Of a stretch of DNA of 64,000 bases, positions 35,028 through 42,408 are shown one piece after another. The stretch spans positions 62,001 through 126,000 of the forward strand of contig CASFXV010000001.1 of assembly GCA_949298795.1 (NCBI GenBank), read 5' to 3'. Under the pieces are notes generated by a model, which was given only the letters and a program-made list of their open reading frames with translations, was not told the DNA's origin and did no database searches. Position 1 is the first letter of the stretch. Each line of letters starts with the position of its first letter. The DNA is from an uncultured bacterium. GTDB taxonomy: Bacteria > Elusimicrobiota > Elusimicrobia > Elusimicrobiales > Elusimicrobiaceae. The position numbers and the translations under genes were made by a program.

Positions 35028-35807
35028 ATGACTATTTTTGACGCCGTTTTACTGGGTCTTTTGCAAGCGCTGGGTGAATTTTTGCCTATATCCAGCTCCG
35101 CCCATTTGGTGCTGTTGCCTTATTTGCGCGGGCAGCAATACCAGGGACTCGCTTTTGATGTCATGCTTCACGTAGCCACCCTGCTGGCGGTGCTGTTGTA
35201 TTTTTGGAAAGATTGGTACCAGCTGATAAAAAACGGGCTGACGCGCCCTTTATCGGACGAAGGGCGCACCATTTGGTATTTGGCTTTAGGCACGGTGCCC
35301 GCCGGCTTGGCGGGCGTATTGCTGGGGGACTGGGCGGAAACCACCTTTAGAAACCCGTTAATGATTGCTGTTTGCTTAATGGTGTTTGCCGTTATTTTGT
35401 GGGCGGCGGACCGCAAAGCTTCCAGCCAAACCGGCACGCTGTTAAATTTAAAAACCGTATTGCTTATCGGATGCGCGCAGGCGTTGGCCATTATGCCGGG
35501 GGTGTCCAGAAGCGGAGTCACCATTACGGCGGCTTTGCTGTTGGGGCTTTCCCGCGCGTCCAGCGCACGGGTGTCGTTTTTGCTCTCCGCCCCCGTGATA
35601 GGCGGGGCGGCGGTACTGGAACTGCACAACCTTTCCTGGGCGGAAATAAACGCCCCCTTTATGTGGGGGTTTGTCAGCGCGTTTTTAGGGGCACTTTTGG
35701 TAATCGGGTGGCTAATGAAATACATTAAAACCCACAGCTTTAACGTGTTTGTTGTTTACCGGCTGCTGCTGGGGTTGTTTATTATCGGGTTTTATTTTTG
35801 GAAATAA
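35028..35807 (+). CDS. uppP: Undecaprenyl-diphosphatase
   Basis: A 259-residue membrane enzyme of the BacA/UppP family with about eight membrane segments. Conserved motifs are complete: Gly-Glu-Phe-Leu-Pro-Ile-Ser-Ser-Ser-Ala-His-Leu near residue 18 and Pro-Gly-Val-Ser-Arg-Ser-Gly near 160. It dephosphorylates undecaprenyl diphosphate to recycle the lipid carrier of peptidoglycan and glycan precursors, and its overproduction gives bacitracin resistance in other bacteria. Confidence 0.95.
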   Translation: MTIFDAVLLGLLQALGEFLPISSSAHLVLLPYLRGQQYQGLAFDVMLHVATLLAVLLYFWKDWYQLIKNGLTRPLSDEGRTIWYLALGTVPAGLAGVLLGDWAETTFRNPLMIAVCLMVFAVILWAADRKASSQTGTLLNLKTVLLIGCAQALAIMPGVSRSGVTITAALLLGLSRASSARVSFLLSAPVIGGAAVLELHNLSWAEINAPFMWGFVSAFLGALLVIGWLMKYIKTHSFNVFVVYRLLLGLFIIGFYFWK

Positions 35808-35827
35808 TCTCCCCCAAACGCAAACTA

Positions 35828-35862
35828 AAAACGCCCCTTAGAAACAAGGGGCGTTTTTAATA
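35828..35862. terminator. Bidirectional terminator
   Basis: AAAAACGCCCCTT and AAGGGGCGTTTTT form a perfect stem between the convergent uppP and proC genes. Confidence 0.88.
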
Positions 35863-35867
35863 GAAAG

Positions 35868-36665
35868 TTATTTGGCAAATTCCCGCGCTTTGTTTACGGT
35901 GGCTTGCACCACTTTTTCAAACAGTTGGTCCGCGCGGGTTTCTTCCAACACGGCCACACCGGCCGCCGTACAGCCGCCGGGAGTGGTTACGCTTTTTTGC
36001 AAAGCCGCCGGGCTTTGGCCGGACAGAAGCGCCATTTCCGCCGCGCCGGCCGTCATTTGCGCGGCCAGCAAATTGGCCGTTTTTTCCGGCAGGCCTAAAT
36101 CCTGCCCACCCTTGGACAACGCCGCAATAACATAATAAATAAACGCCGGGCCGGAGCCGGAAACCGCGGTAGCCGCGTCAAACAAATCTTCCGGCAGTTC
36201 TTCCACGCGCCCCGCACAGCCGAAAATGTTCCGCGCGGTTTGCATTTGCTCGTCCGTTACATGCTGTCCGCGCGCCAGCAGGCTCATTCCTTTGCCTAAA
36301 GAAATAGGGGTGTTGGGCATTACCCGCACCACGGGAAAACCGGGCAGCGCTTTTTCCAACATGGCCGTAGCAGACCCCAACGCCACCGAAAGCACCAGCT
36401 TGGGGGCGGTTAATACGCGGGCGATTTCCCGCAATACTTCAGGCACTACGGCGGGCTTAACCGCAATAATCAGCACGTCCGCCTGGGCGATAACGCGCGC
36501 GTTATCGGTACAAGCGGTTATGTGAAAGCGGGAAGACAAATCCCGCGCTGATTTTTCCGTATGTACGGAAGCCAAAATGTCTTCACTGCGGTAAGAGCCG
36601 TAATTTAGTAATCCTTTAATGATGGCGCCGCCCATTTCTCCGGCGCCTAAAAAACCTATTTTCAT
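35868..36665 (-). CDS. proC: Pyrroline-5-carboxylate reductase
   Basis: A 265-residue enzyme for the last step of proline synthesis, NAD(P)H reduction of pyrroline-5-carboxylate. The nucleotide-binding Gly-Ala-Gly-Glu-Met-Gly opens the protein. Mid-domain Met-Pro-Asn-Thr-Pro and the C-terminal signature Pro-Gly-Gly-Cys-Thr-Ala-Ala-Gly are present. Its ATG overlaps the proA stop by 4 bases, making proB-proA-proC one unit. Confidence 0.96.
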   Translation of the reverse strand: MKIGFLGAGEMGGAIIKGLLNYGSYRSEDILASVHTEKSARDLSSRFHITACTDNARVIAQADVLIIAVKPAVVPEVLREIARVLTAPKLVLSVALGSATAMLEKALPGFPVVRVMPNTPISLGKGMSLLARGQHVTDEQMQTARNIFGCAGRVEELPEDLFDAATAVSGSGPAFIYYVIAALSKGGQDLGLPEKTANLLAAQMTAGAAEMALLSGQSPAALQKSVTTPGGCTAAGVAVLEETRADQLFEKVVQATVNKAREFAK

Positions 36666-37981
36666 TTTTTATCCTCTTGCAATAAATTTTTATGTGTAAA
36701 TTTTTGCGCGTGCGGGCCCACAAAATCCCCCACTATCTGCCCCGTACCGCGCAAACGGTATTTATAAATGGTTAATCCTTCCAGCCCCACCGGGCCGCGC
36801 GCGTGGGTTTTGGCGGTGCTGATGCCTACTTCCGCCCCAAAGCCGTAGCGGTAGCCGTCCGCAAAGCGGGTAGAGGCGTTGTGGTACACGCCGGCGGAGT
36901 CCACGGCAGAAAGAAAGTATTCGGCTTCTTTATCGTCTTGGGTTAAAATGGCGTCCGTATGGTGGGAACCGTAACGGTTAATATGCAAGGCGGCTTCTTT
37001 GACCCCATGCACCGTACGTACGGAAAGTTCCGGCGCGCCGTATTCCGTATGCCACTCTAGTTCTGGGGAATACGCGCAGTCGGGAAAGCGCTCTTTTTCT
37101 TCTTCCAACGCGTGTACAGTTACCCCCGCCTGACGAAGCGCAGACAGCAAATTATTGACGCTCTCCTGCGGCCAGGCCGCGTCCACCAAAAGCGTTTCCA
37201 CGGCGTTGCAGGCGGCGGGATATTGGGTTTTGGCGTCCACACAGATTTTTATTGCCAAATCCGCCGGGGCGGAGGGAGCTATATAAATATGGCATACGCC
37301 GTCCGCATGACCCAAAACGGAAATGGAAGTATTTTCTTTTACATATTGCACCAACGCGTTGGAACCACGGGGAATGACTAAATCTATATACGCGTCTTGC
37401 TTTAACAGTTCGGCAGCGTCTTGGCGGGAGTGCACCAAACTAAGCGCGCCCTGCGGCCAGCCGCCGGGCAAAGAAGAAAGCGCCCCCGTAAGAATTTTTA
37501 AAAACGCTTCGTTAGTATGCTGGGCTTCTTTGCCTCCTTTTAAAATCACCGCATTGCCGGATTTAACCGCCAACGCCGCAATTTGGGGAAGCACGTCCGG
37601 CCGGGCCTCAAAAATAACCAGTAACACCCCCAGCGGGCAGCTTACTTTTTGCAAAGTAAGGCCGGGCGCCATTTCCGTATATGCCAGCACGCGGCCAACC
37701 GGGTCCGGCAGGCGGGCTAAATCTTCCATGCCGCCGGCTACGGCGTTTAATTTATTTTCATCCAATTTTAAACGGGCAAACAAAGACGGCTTCATTTTGC
37801 CTTCTTTTACGGCCTGTTCGGCGGTTTGCAAATCCAGCTTATTGGCGGCAAACAACGCCTGCGCCCCCGCGCGCACCGCCTGCGCCATAGCCAAAAGCGC
37901 GGCGTTTTTTTGCGGCGTTTCAACCAACGCCAACAGGCGGGAAGCCTCTTTTGCTTGTAAAGCCAATTCTTGCGCGTTCAT
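36662..37981 (-). CDS. proA: Gamma-glutamyl phosphate reductase
   Basis: A 439-residue aldehyde-dehydrogenase-fold enzyme reducing glutamyl phosphate to glutamate semialdehyde for proline synthesis. It shows Phe-Glu-Ala-Arg-Pro-Asp, Leu-Lys-Gly-Gly-Lys-Glu-Ala, Pro-Arg-Gly-Ser, and the catalytic Cys region Tyr-Pro-Ala-Ala-Cys-Asn-Ala. Met at 37981 is preferred over 37987 because the GAGG site is then 8 rather than 2 bases away. It lies 9 bases after proB. Confidence 0.96.
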   Translation of the reverse strand: MNAQELALQAKEASRLLALVETPQKNAALLAMAQAVRAGAQALFAANKLDLQTAEQAVKEGKMKPSLFARLKLDENKLNAVAGGMEDLARLPDPVGRVLAYTEMAPGLTLQKVSCPLGVLLVIFEARPDVLPQIAALAVKSGNAVILKGGKEAQHTNEAFLKILTGALSSLPGGWPQGALSLVHSRQDAAELLKQDAYIDLVIPRGSNALVQYVKENTSISVLGHADGVCHIYIAPSAPADLAIKICVDAKTQYPAACNAVETLLVDAAWPQESVNNLLSALRQAGVTVHALEEEKERFPDCAYSPELEWHTEYGAPELSVRTVHGVKEAALHINRYGSHHTDAILTQDDKEAEYFLSAVDSAGVYHNASTRFADGYRYGFGAEVGISTAKTHARGPVGLEGLTIYKYRLRGTGQIVGDFVGPHAQKFTHKNLLQEDKK

Positions 37982-37990
37982 AAACATACC

Positions 37991-39133
37991 TCACAAAATG
38001 ACAATATTGTCGCGGTGGATTACTTCATCATAATTTTTGCCGCCCAGTTTTTTGGCGATGTCTTCACTCTGGCAGCCTAAAATTTTGCCGCAGTCCGCGC
38101 TGGAATAATTTACCATGCCTTTGGCAAATTCGGCGCCGTTTTCATCAAATACGCTGATTACGTCCCCCACGTCAAACTCGCCCGCTACGCCTGTAATCCC
38201 GGCCGCCAGCAGGCTGGCCCCTTTTTGGCACAGCGCTTTAAACGCGCCGGCGTTTACCACCACGCCGCCCGTCATATTGGTGGAATAGGCTATCCACACT
38301 TTTTTACCGGGCAAATCGGCCACCGGCCTAAATAAAGTGCCGGTAAACTCGTCCGAAAACACACGCCCCAACGCGCCCGGCGTTTTGCCGTTGGCAATCA
38401 CCATGGCGCAGCCGGAATGGGTAACCACTTTGGCGGCTTCCAGCTTGGTTTTCATGCCGCCGCGGCCCCGTTTGGAGGCGCCTCCGGCGGCGGATTCTAT
38501 TTCCGGCGTAATGGCTTTTACTTCCGCAATCAGTTTGGCGTCTTTATTTTTGCGCGGGTCACTGTCATACAAGCCGTTGATGTCTGACAAAATGACCAGC
38601 AAATCCGCGTCCAGCCCGCCGGCTACCAGAGCGGAAAGTTTGTCATTATCTCCAAAGCAGACCTTAACCCCTTTGTCTTTATAGGCGCGAAGCTCGTTGG
38701 TGGAAACGGTGTCATTTTGGTTAATAATGGGAACCACCCCCAGTTCTAAGAGACGGCAGAGCGTATCGCGCAAACTTAAATAGCGGGGGCGGATGGAAAA
38801 GTCGTCCTCCGTTAAGAGCACTTGGGCGGTGGTAAGGCCCAAAGCGGCAAAGCCGTCTTCATAAAATTTCATCAGGCCGCACTGGCCCACCGCCGCGCAA
38901 GCCTGCTTAATGGAAACCAAATCCGGCATTTCCGTTAAATGCAAACGCTGCGCGCCCAGCCCCACCGCGCCGGAAGTAACCACAATAATCTCTTTGCCTT
39001 TGGCTTTTAAGCGGGCCATGTCTTCCATAAAAGAATAAATGCGCGACAGCGCCAGCCCCCCCTCCGCCGATGTAAGCACATTGGTGCCGAATTTAAAAAC
39101 AATGCGTTTTGCGTTTTTGATTAATTCATGCAT
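37991..39133 (-). CDS. proB: Glutamate 5-kinase with PUA domain
   Basis: A 380-residue two-domain kinase. The amino-acid kinase domain (about 1-260) has Lys-Phe-Gly-Thr-Asn, Ser-Gly-Ala-Val-Gly, Asn-Glu-Asn-like Gln-Asn-Asp and Gly-Gly-Met-Lys-Thr-Lys. A PUA domain fills the C-terminus (about 285-360). It phosphorylates glutamate as the first, normally proline-inhibited step. GAGGA precedes the ATG. It heads the proBAC unit, behind a terminator. Confidence 0.95.
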   Translation of the reverse strand: MHELIKNAKRIVFKFGTNVLTSAEGGLALSRIYSFMEDMARLKAKGKEIIVVTSGAVGLGAQRLHLTEMPDLVSIKQACAAVGQCGLMKFYEDGFAALGLTTAQVLLTEDDFSIRPRYLSLRDTLCRLLELGVVPIINQNDTVSTNELRAYKDKGVKVCFGDNDKLSALVAGGLDADLLVILSDINGLYDSDPRKNKDAKLIAEVKAITPEIESAAGGASKRGRGGMKTKLEAAKVVTHSGCAMVIANGKTPGALGRVFSDEFTGTLFRPVADLPGKKVWIAYSTNMTGGVVVNAGAFKALCQKGASLLAAGITGVAGEFDVGDVISVFDENGAEFAKGMVNYSSADCGKILGCQSEDIAKKLGGKNYDEVIHRDNIVIL

Positions 39134-39150
39134 AAATAAATATCCTCTGC

Positions 39151-39179
39151 AAAAAAGCCCGCTTGGTTAAGCAGGCTTT
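39151..39179 (-). terminator. Terminator between the nuclease gene and proB
   Basis: On the minus strand AGCCTGCTT pairs with AAGCGGGCT (one G-U) and six T residues follow, separating the upstream minus-strand genes from proBAC. Confidence 0.78.
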
Positions 39180-39191
39180 GGAAAAAATAAA

Positions 39192-39926
39192 TTATTCTTG
39201 AGTTTGTTTCGCCAAAGCCGAATGTTCGCACCGGGTATTGAACGGACACTGCGCACAATGGGAAAGGTTGGGCTCAAAATCGTTTACTTCTATTTTTTTT
39301 CCTACTTCTATAAAAGTGTTTAAAATTTTATCTTCGTCAAACGCGTCAAAAGGGACGCTTTCGGTTTTATCGTACGCCACAAAATACAAAGTGGCCCGCC
39401 CGTTTTGCAGCCCCCACGCCCGGCGCGCGCCAATGGCGTAAATGCCCAGCTGCAGGGAATCTTTTACCTCCTGCGCAAAATCTATATCCGTGCCGGTTTT
39501 ATAGTCTATCACTTCCCAGGAACCGTCCGGCCATTTGTCTATACGGTCAATTTTGCCGCGAAAGGTCCACGGTTTTTGTTCAAAAATAAATTCCCGCTCG
39601 GTGGCGTCTACCGTGGTTTTGCGCTCATACTCCCGCTGGGCGTAAGTCTCCAACATTTTTTTGCCTTTTAAGTACCACTCCATCTGCTCCCCGGCGCTGG
39701 AATAACCGGCGCCAAGCCAGCAGTCATCGTAAAAAGAGAGCAGTTCAGACGGGTCATTGCTTTCCCGGTGGTACTCTTCCAACGTGCGGTGAATGGACAC
39801 CCCTAAAGAAGAAGCGGGCACCAGCCCCTCGCGCTTGCCTTCTATGTATTTTAATTTGTAGAGGAAGGGACATTCCTGATAAGTTTTTATTTTGGAAAAA
39901 TTTAACTCGTAAACGTCGCTGTACAT
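39192..39926 (-). CDS. PD-(D/E)XK nuclease with Cas4/AddB-type Cys cluster
   Basis: A 244-residue stand-alone nuclease of the RecB/Cas4-like group. Order: Cys in Gln-Glu-Cys-Pro-Phe (near 18), Gly-x6-His in Leu-Gly-Val-Ser-Ile-His, the metal Asp in Gly-Lys-Ile-Asp-Arg-Ile-Asp, Asp-Tyr-Lys-Thr-Gly, and a C-terminal Cys-x2-Cys-x5-Cys. The four Cys should hold a 4Fe-4S cluster. No cas genes are near, so DNA repair or processing is more likely than CRISPR adaptation. It starts 3 bases after the rsmD stop. Confidence 0.82.
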   Translation of the reverse strand: MYSDVYELNFSKIKTYQECPFLYKLKYIEGKREGLVPASSLGVSIHRTLEEYHRESNDPSELLSFYDDCWLGAGYSSAGEQMEWYLKGKKMLETYAQREYERKTTVDATEREFIFEQKPWTFRGKIDRIDKWPDGSWEVIDYKTGTDIDFAQEVKDSLQLGIYAIGARRAWGLQNGRATLYFVAYDKTESVPFDAFDEDKILNTFIEVGKKIEVNDFEPNLSHCAQCPFNTRCEHSALAKQTQE

Positions 39927-39929
39927 AAA

Positions 39930-40517
39930 TCAGCCTTTATTTGTTTTATAGCGGAAAAAGTGCACCAGCGTATCGCCGTACTTTTCTTGGCGGTACATTT
40001 CAAATGCGTCCGGTATGGAAAATGCTTCGCTTTTATGCGTTTGCAAAATGACAATGCCGCCCGGGGCCAACAATTTAGCCTGGGCCACGTTTTTTAAAGC
40101 CGGTTCTGAGAAGGCCAACATTTTGTTGTTTTGGTCCCGGTAGGGCGGGCCCATAAAAATAATGTCGTAACCTTCGTTGTCACTGTACGAAAGCAGCCAA
40201 TCCAGCGGGCGCAAAATATCCCCTTTAAGCACTTTGGCGCGGTCCTCAAACCCCAAATGGGCCAAGTTGCGATGGATGTTTTTAATACAGGCGGGCTCCC
40301 GGTCCACCATGACCGTTTTCTGCGCCCCGCGGGAAAGCGCCTCCAAAGACACGCTTCCCGTACCGGCAAACAAATCCAGCATAATGGCGGCCGGAACGCG
40401 CGGACGGATAATATCAAACAAGGATTGTTTGATACGGTCCGAAATGGGTTTTACGGGCAAGTTTTTAGAAACGGAAAATATCCGCCGCCCTCTGGCGCTG
40501 CCTGCAATAATGCGCAT
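39930..40517 (-). CDS. rsmD: 16S rRNA (guanine-N2) methyltransferase RsmD-like
   Basis: A 195-residue SAM-dependent methyltransferase. The N-terminus Met-Arg-Ile-Ile-Ala-Gly-Ser-Ala-Arg-Gly-Arg is characteristic of RsmD. SAM motif I is Leu-Asp-Leu-Phe-Ala-Gly-Thr-Gly-Ser and the catalytic motif is Gly-Pro-Pro-Tyr in place of the usual Asp-Pro-Pro-Tyr. It methylates G966 (E. coli numbering) of 16S rRNA on the assembling small subunit. The response-regulator gene ends 15 bases upstream. Confidence 0.88.
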   Translation of the reverse strand: MRIIAGSARGRRIFSVSKNLPVKPISDRIKQSLFDIIRPRVPAAIMLDLFAGTGSVSLEALSRGAQKTVMVDREPACIKNIHRNLAHLGFEDRAKVLKGDILRPLDWLLSYSDNEGYDIIFMGPPYRDQNNKMLAFSEPALKNVAQAKLLAPGGIVILQTHKSEAFSIPDAFEMYRQEKYGDTLVHFFRYKTNKG

Positions 40518-40532
40518 AAAAAACGTTTCTCC

Positions 40533-41180
40533 TTATAACTGGGCAATGCCTTCCTTAATGGCGTAACGCACCAGTTCCGCCTGTTTATGAATGGAAAGCT
40601 TCTTCATGATATTGTTGCGGTGTACGTGAATGGTGTTTAAAGACAAATTAAACGTTTTGGCAATTTGCTTGCTGCTGTAGCCTTCCGCAATTAACTGCAA
40701 AACTTCTTTTTCTTTGGGGGTAAGGCCGGTTACATCGCGCTTGCGGCCGGAGGTTTTGCCCAAAAAGCCCTGCACAATGTATTTGGAAACTTTGCTGCAC
40801 AGGTAAAAACGGCCGGCGGCCACTTCGTGTATGGCTTCCACAATTTCATCTGCGGTGGATACTTTTACAATAAAGCCTTTTGCCCCCGCTTTGAGGGATT
40901 TTTCCACTGCTACGCGGTCATCATACATGCTTAAAATGATTACTTTGGTGGAAGGTTTCATTTTTACCAAACGCTGCACCGCTTCCACCCCGTTTAAAAG
41001 CGGCATGGAAATATCCACTACATATACGTCCGCATCGTTGGAAGAAGCCCACTCCAACAGTTCTTTTCCGTTGCCCACTTCGGCCACAACGCTCAAGTCT
41101 TTGCCTTTGCGTTCCAACACCGCTTTCACGCCGTCTCGCACGATAATATGGTCGTCCGCCAATACAATTTTGATAGTCAT
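40533..41180 (-). CDS. NarL/LuxR-family response regulator
   Basis: A 215-residue two-domain regulator. The receiver domain has acidic Asp-Asp-His near the N-terminus, the phospho-acceptor Asp in Tyr-Val-Val-Asp-Ile-Ser-Met-Pro, and Lys in Val-Lys-Val-Ser. The LuxR-type helix-turn-helix follows (Leu-Thr-Pro-Lys-Glu-Lys-Glu-Val-Leu, Leu-Ser-Leu-Asn-Thr-Ile-His-Val-His). It is paired with the histidine kinase whose stop overlaps its ATG by 4 bases. Target genes are not identifiable here. Confidence 0.93.
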   Translation of the reverse strand: MTIKIVLADDHIIVRDGVKAVLERKGKDLSVVAEVGNGKELLEWASSNDADVYVVDISMPLLNGVEAVQRLVKMKPSTKVIILSMYDDRVAVEKSLKAGAKGFIVKVSTADEIVEAIHEVAAGRFYLCSKVSKYIVQGFLGKTSGRKRDVTGLTPKEKEVLQLIAEGYSSKQIAKTFNLSLNTIHVHRNNIMKKLSIHKQAELVRYAIKEGIAQL

Positions 41181-42280
41181 GGTCTGCCTCCGTACACTAC
41201 CCGCGGGCAGGTAACCGTTATTTGGGTACCTTTGCCGGGTTCGCTTTTAATCTTTAAAGTGCCGCCCAAATAAGCGGCGCTGTCTTTCATGGCCAGCAAC
41301 CCCACATGCCGTATGGAACGCTGTTTGGAGGGGACAAACCCCACTCCGTCGTCTTCTAATTTAACGGTCATGGTTTTTTCCGTCTTGCGAAGCACCAGCT
41401 TCACCTTTTTGGCATGGGCGTGCTTTACTACATTATTAAGCCCTTCCTGTATCACACGGTATAACATAATGTTTACGTTGTCAGAAGAAGGCTCCTCACA
41501 CTGGTCATCCACCACCAGTTCGTGCTGGATGCCGGTAAACGCGCTGAAATTTTCCAACAGTTCGCGCGCCGCCCCTTCCAGCCCCAAGGCCTCCAAATGC
41601 GGGGGGCGCAAATTAACGATAATGTTTTTCACCCGGTCAATGGTGTTTTTGATTTGTTCGTCCAGCCGGGCAATATCCTGAAGCGCCTGTTTTTTGTTAT
41701 TGGTGCGGACGCTGTCTTTCACCAAGGCCAATAAAGAGGTCAGCGTGACGGCTGAGGTACCTATTTCGTCATGCAACACTTTGGATATTTCCCTTTTTTC
41801 ATCTTCCCGCGCCGCCAACAAAATTTGAGAGAAGGTGTGCTCCCCTTTCTCATGCAAGGCTTTTGGTTGTTGCAAGGCAGAGGACTTGTCCAAATTACGC
41901 ACCAACCCCAACACATTGGCTACTTTTTTGTCATTGTCAAACAGCGGCAATAAAGTGGAATGATAATAATAGGTAACAGGGCCCCGGTCCAAACTCCACG
42001 CATATTTGACCACATTGCCTTTTAACGCTTGCTGGAAAGCTTTATCATGCAGGGCAAACGCGTCCGGCCCTTTGGCTTCTGTATAAAAACCTTCCGCGCT
42101 GCCAAACATAAACACTTTTTTCGTTTCCGGGTGGGCCACGTAAATTAAATCATATCCGTATATTTTGGCGTTATGCGCAGAAGCAACGGCTTGGGGGCTG
42201 TCTACATAAAAAGCCGCTTCGGCGCAGTGTTCCTTGCACGGGTAGATACACGTTTGCTTTTTGTTTTTTTCACAGGGCAT
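41177..42280 (-). CDS. NarX/NreB-like histidine kinase with Cys-rich N-terminus
   Basis: A 367-residue soluble kinase without membrane segments. From the chosen start (GAGG 7 bases upstream of 42280) Cys residues occur at positions 3, 11, 15 and 19. A PAS-like domain follows (about 25-135), then a HisKA_3 segment with His in Val-Leu-His-Asp-Glu-Ile-Gly and an HATPase domain with Asn in Glu-Gly-Leu-Asn-Asn and Asp-Asp-Gly-Val-Gly. The cytoplasmic location and Cys group suggest redox or iron-sulfur sensing, as in NreB, though the spacing differs. The signal is inferred. Confidence 0.85.
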   Translation of the reverse strand: MPCEKNKKQTCIYPCKEHCAEAAFYVDSPQAVASAHNAKIYGYDLIYVAHPETKKVFMFGSAEGFYTEAKGPDAFALHDKAFQQALKGNVVKYAWSLDRGPVTYYYHSTLLPLFDNDKKVANVLGLVRNLDKSSALQQPKALHEKGEHTFSQILLAAREDEKREISKVLHDEIGTSAVTLTSLLALVKDSVRTNNKKQALQDIARLDEQIKNTIDRVKNIIVNLRPPHLEALGLEGAARELLENFSAFTGIQHELVVDDQCEEPSSDNVNIMLYRVIQEGLNNVVKHAHAKKVKLVLRKTEKTMTVKLEDDGVGFVPSKQRSIRHVGLLAMKDSAAYLGGTLKIKSEPGKGTQITVTCPRVVYGGRP

Positions 42281-42390
42281 AAATACCTCGGAAACGATAC
42301 TTAGTAAAATTTTACTATTTTTATTCTTAATTTTGTACAAAAAGAGCTATGCCGTTTATACAGGTACTGCCCCGAAAATATCCTTAAGTT

Positions 42391-42399
42391 TGATATAAT
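42391..42399 (+). promoter_or_regulatory. Extended -10 promoter of the PBP1A gene
   Basis: TGATATAAT is a perfect extended -10 (TG-N-TATAAT) ending 9 bases before the ATG at 42409. Initiation about 7 bases downstream gives a leader of only 2-3 bases and no ribosome site is seen. Confidence 0.5.
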
Positions 42400-42408
42400 T
42401 TTAATAAT

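Noticed and set aside
39192-39926. CRISPR-associated Cas4
   Set aside because: The domain and Cys cluster fit, but no cas1, cas2 or repeat array is present in the window, so a CRISPR role is not supported.
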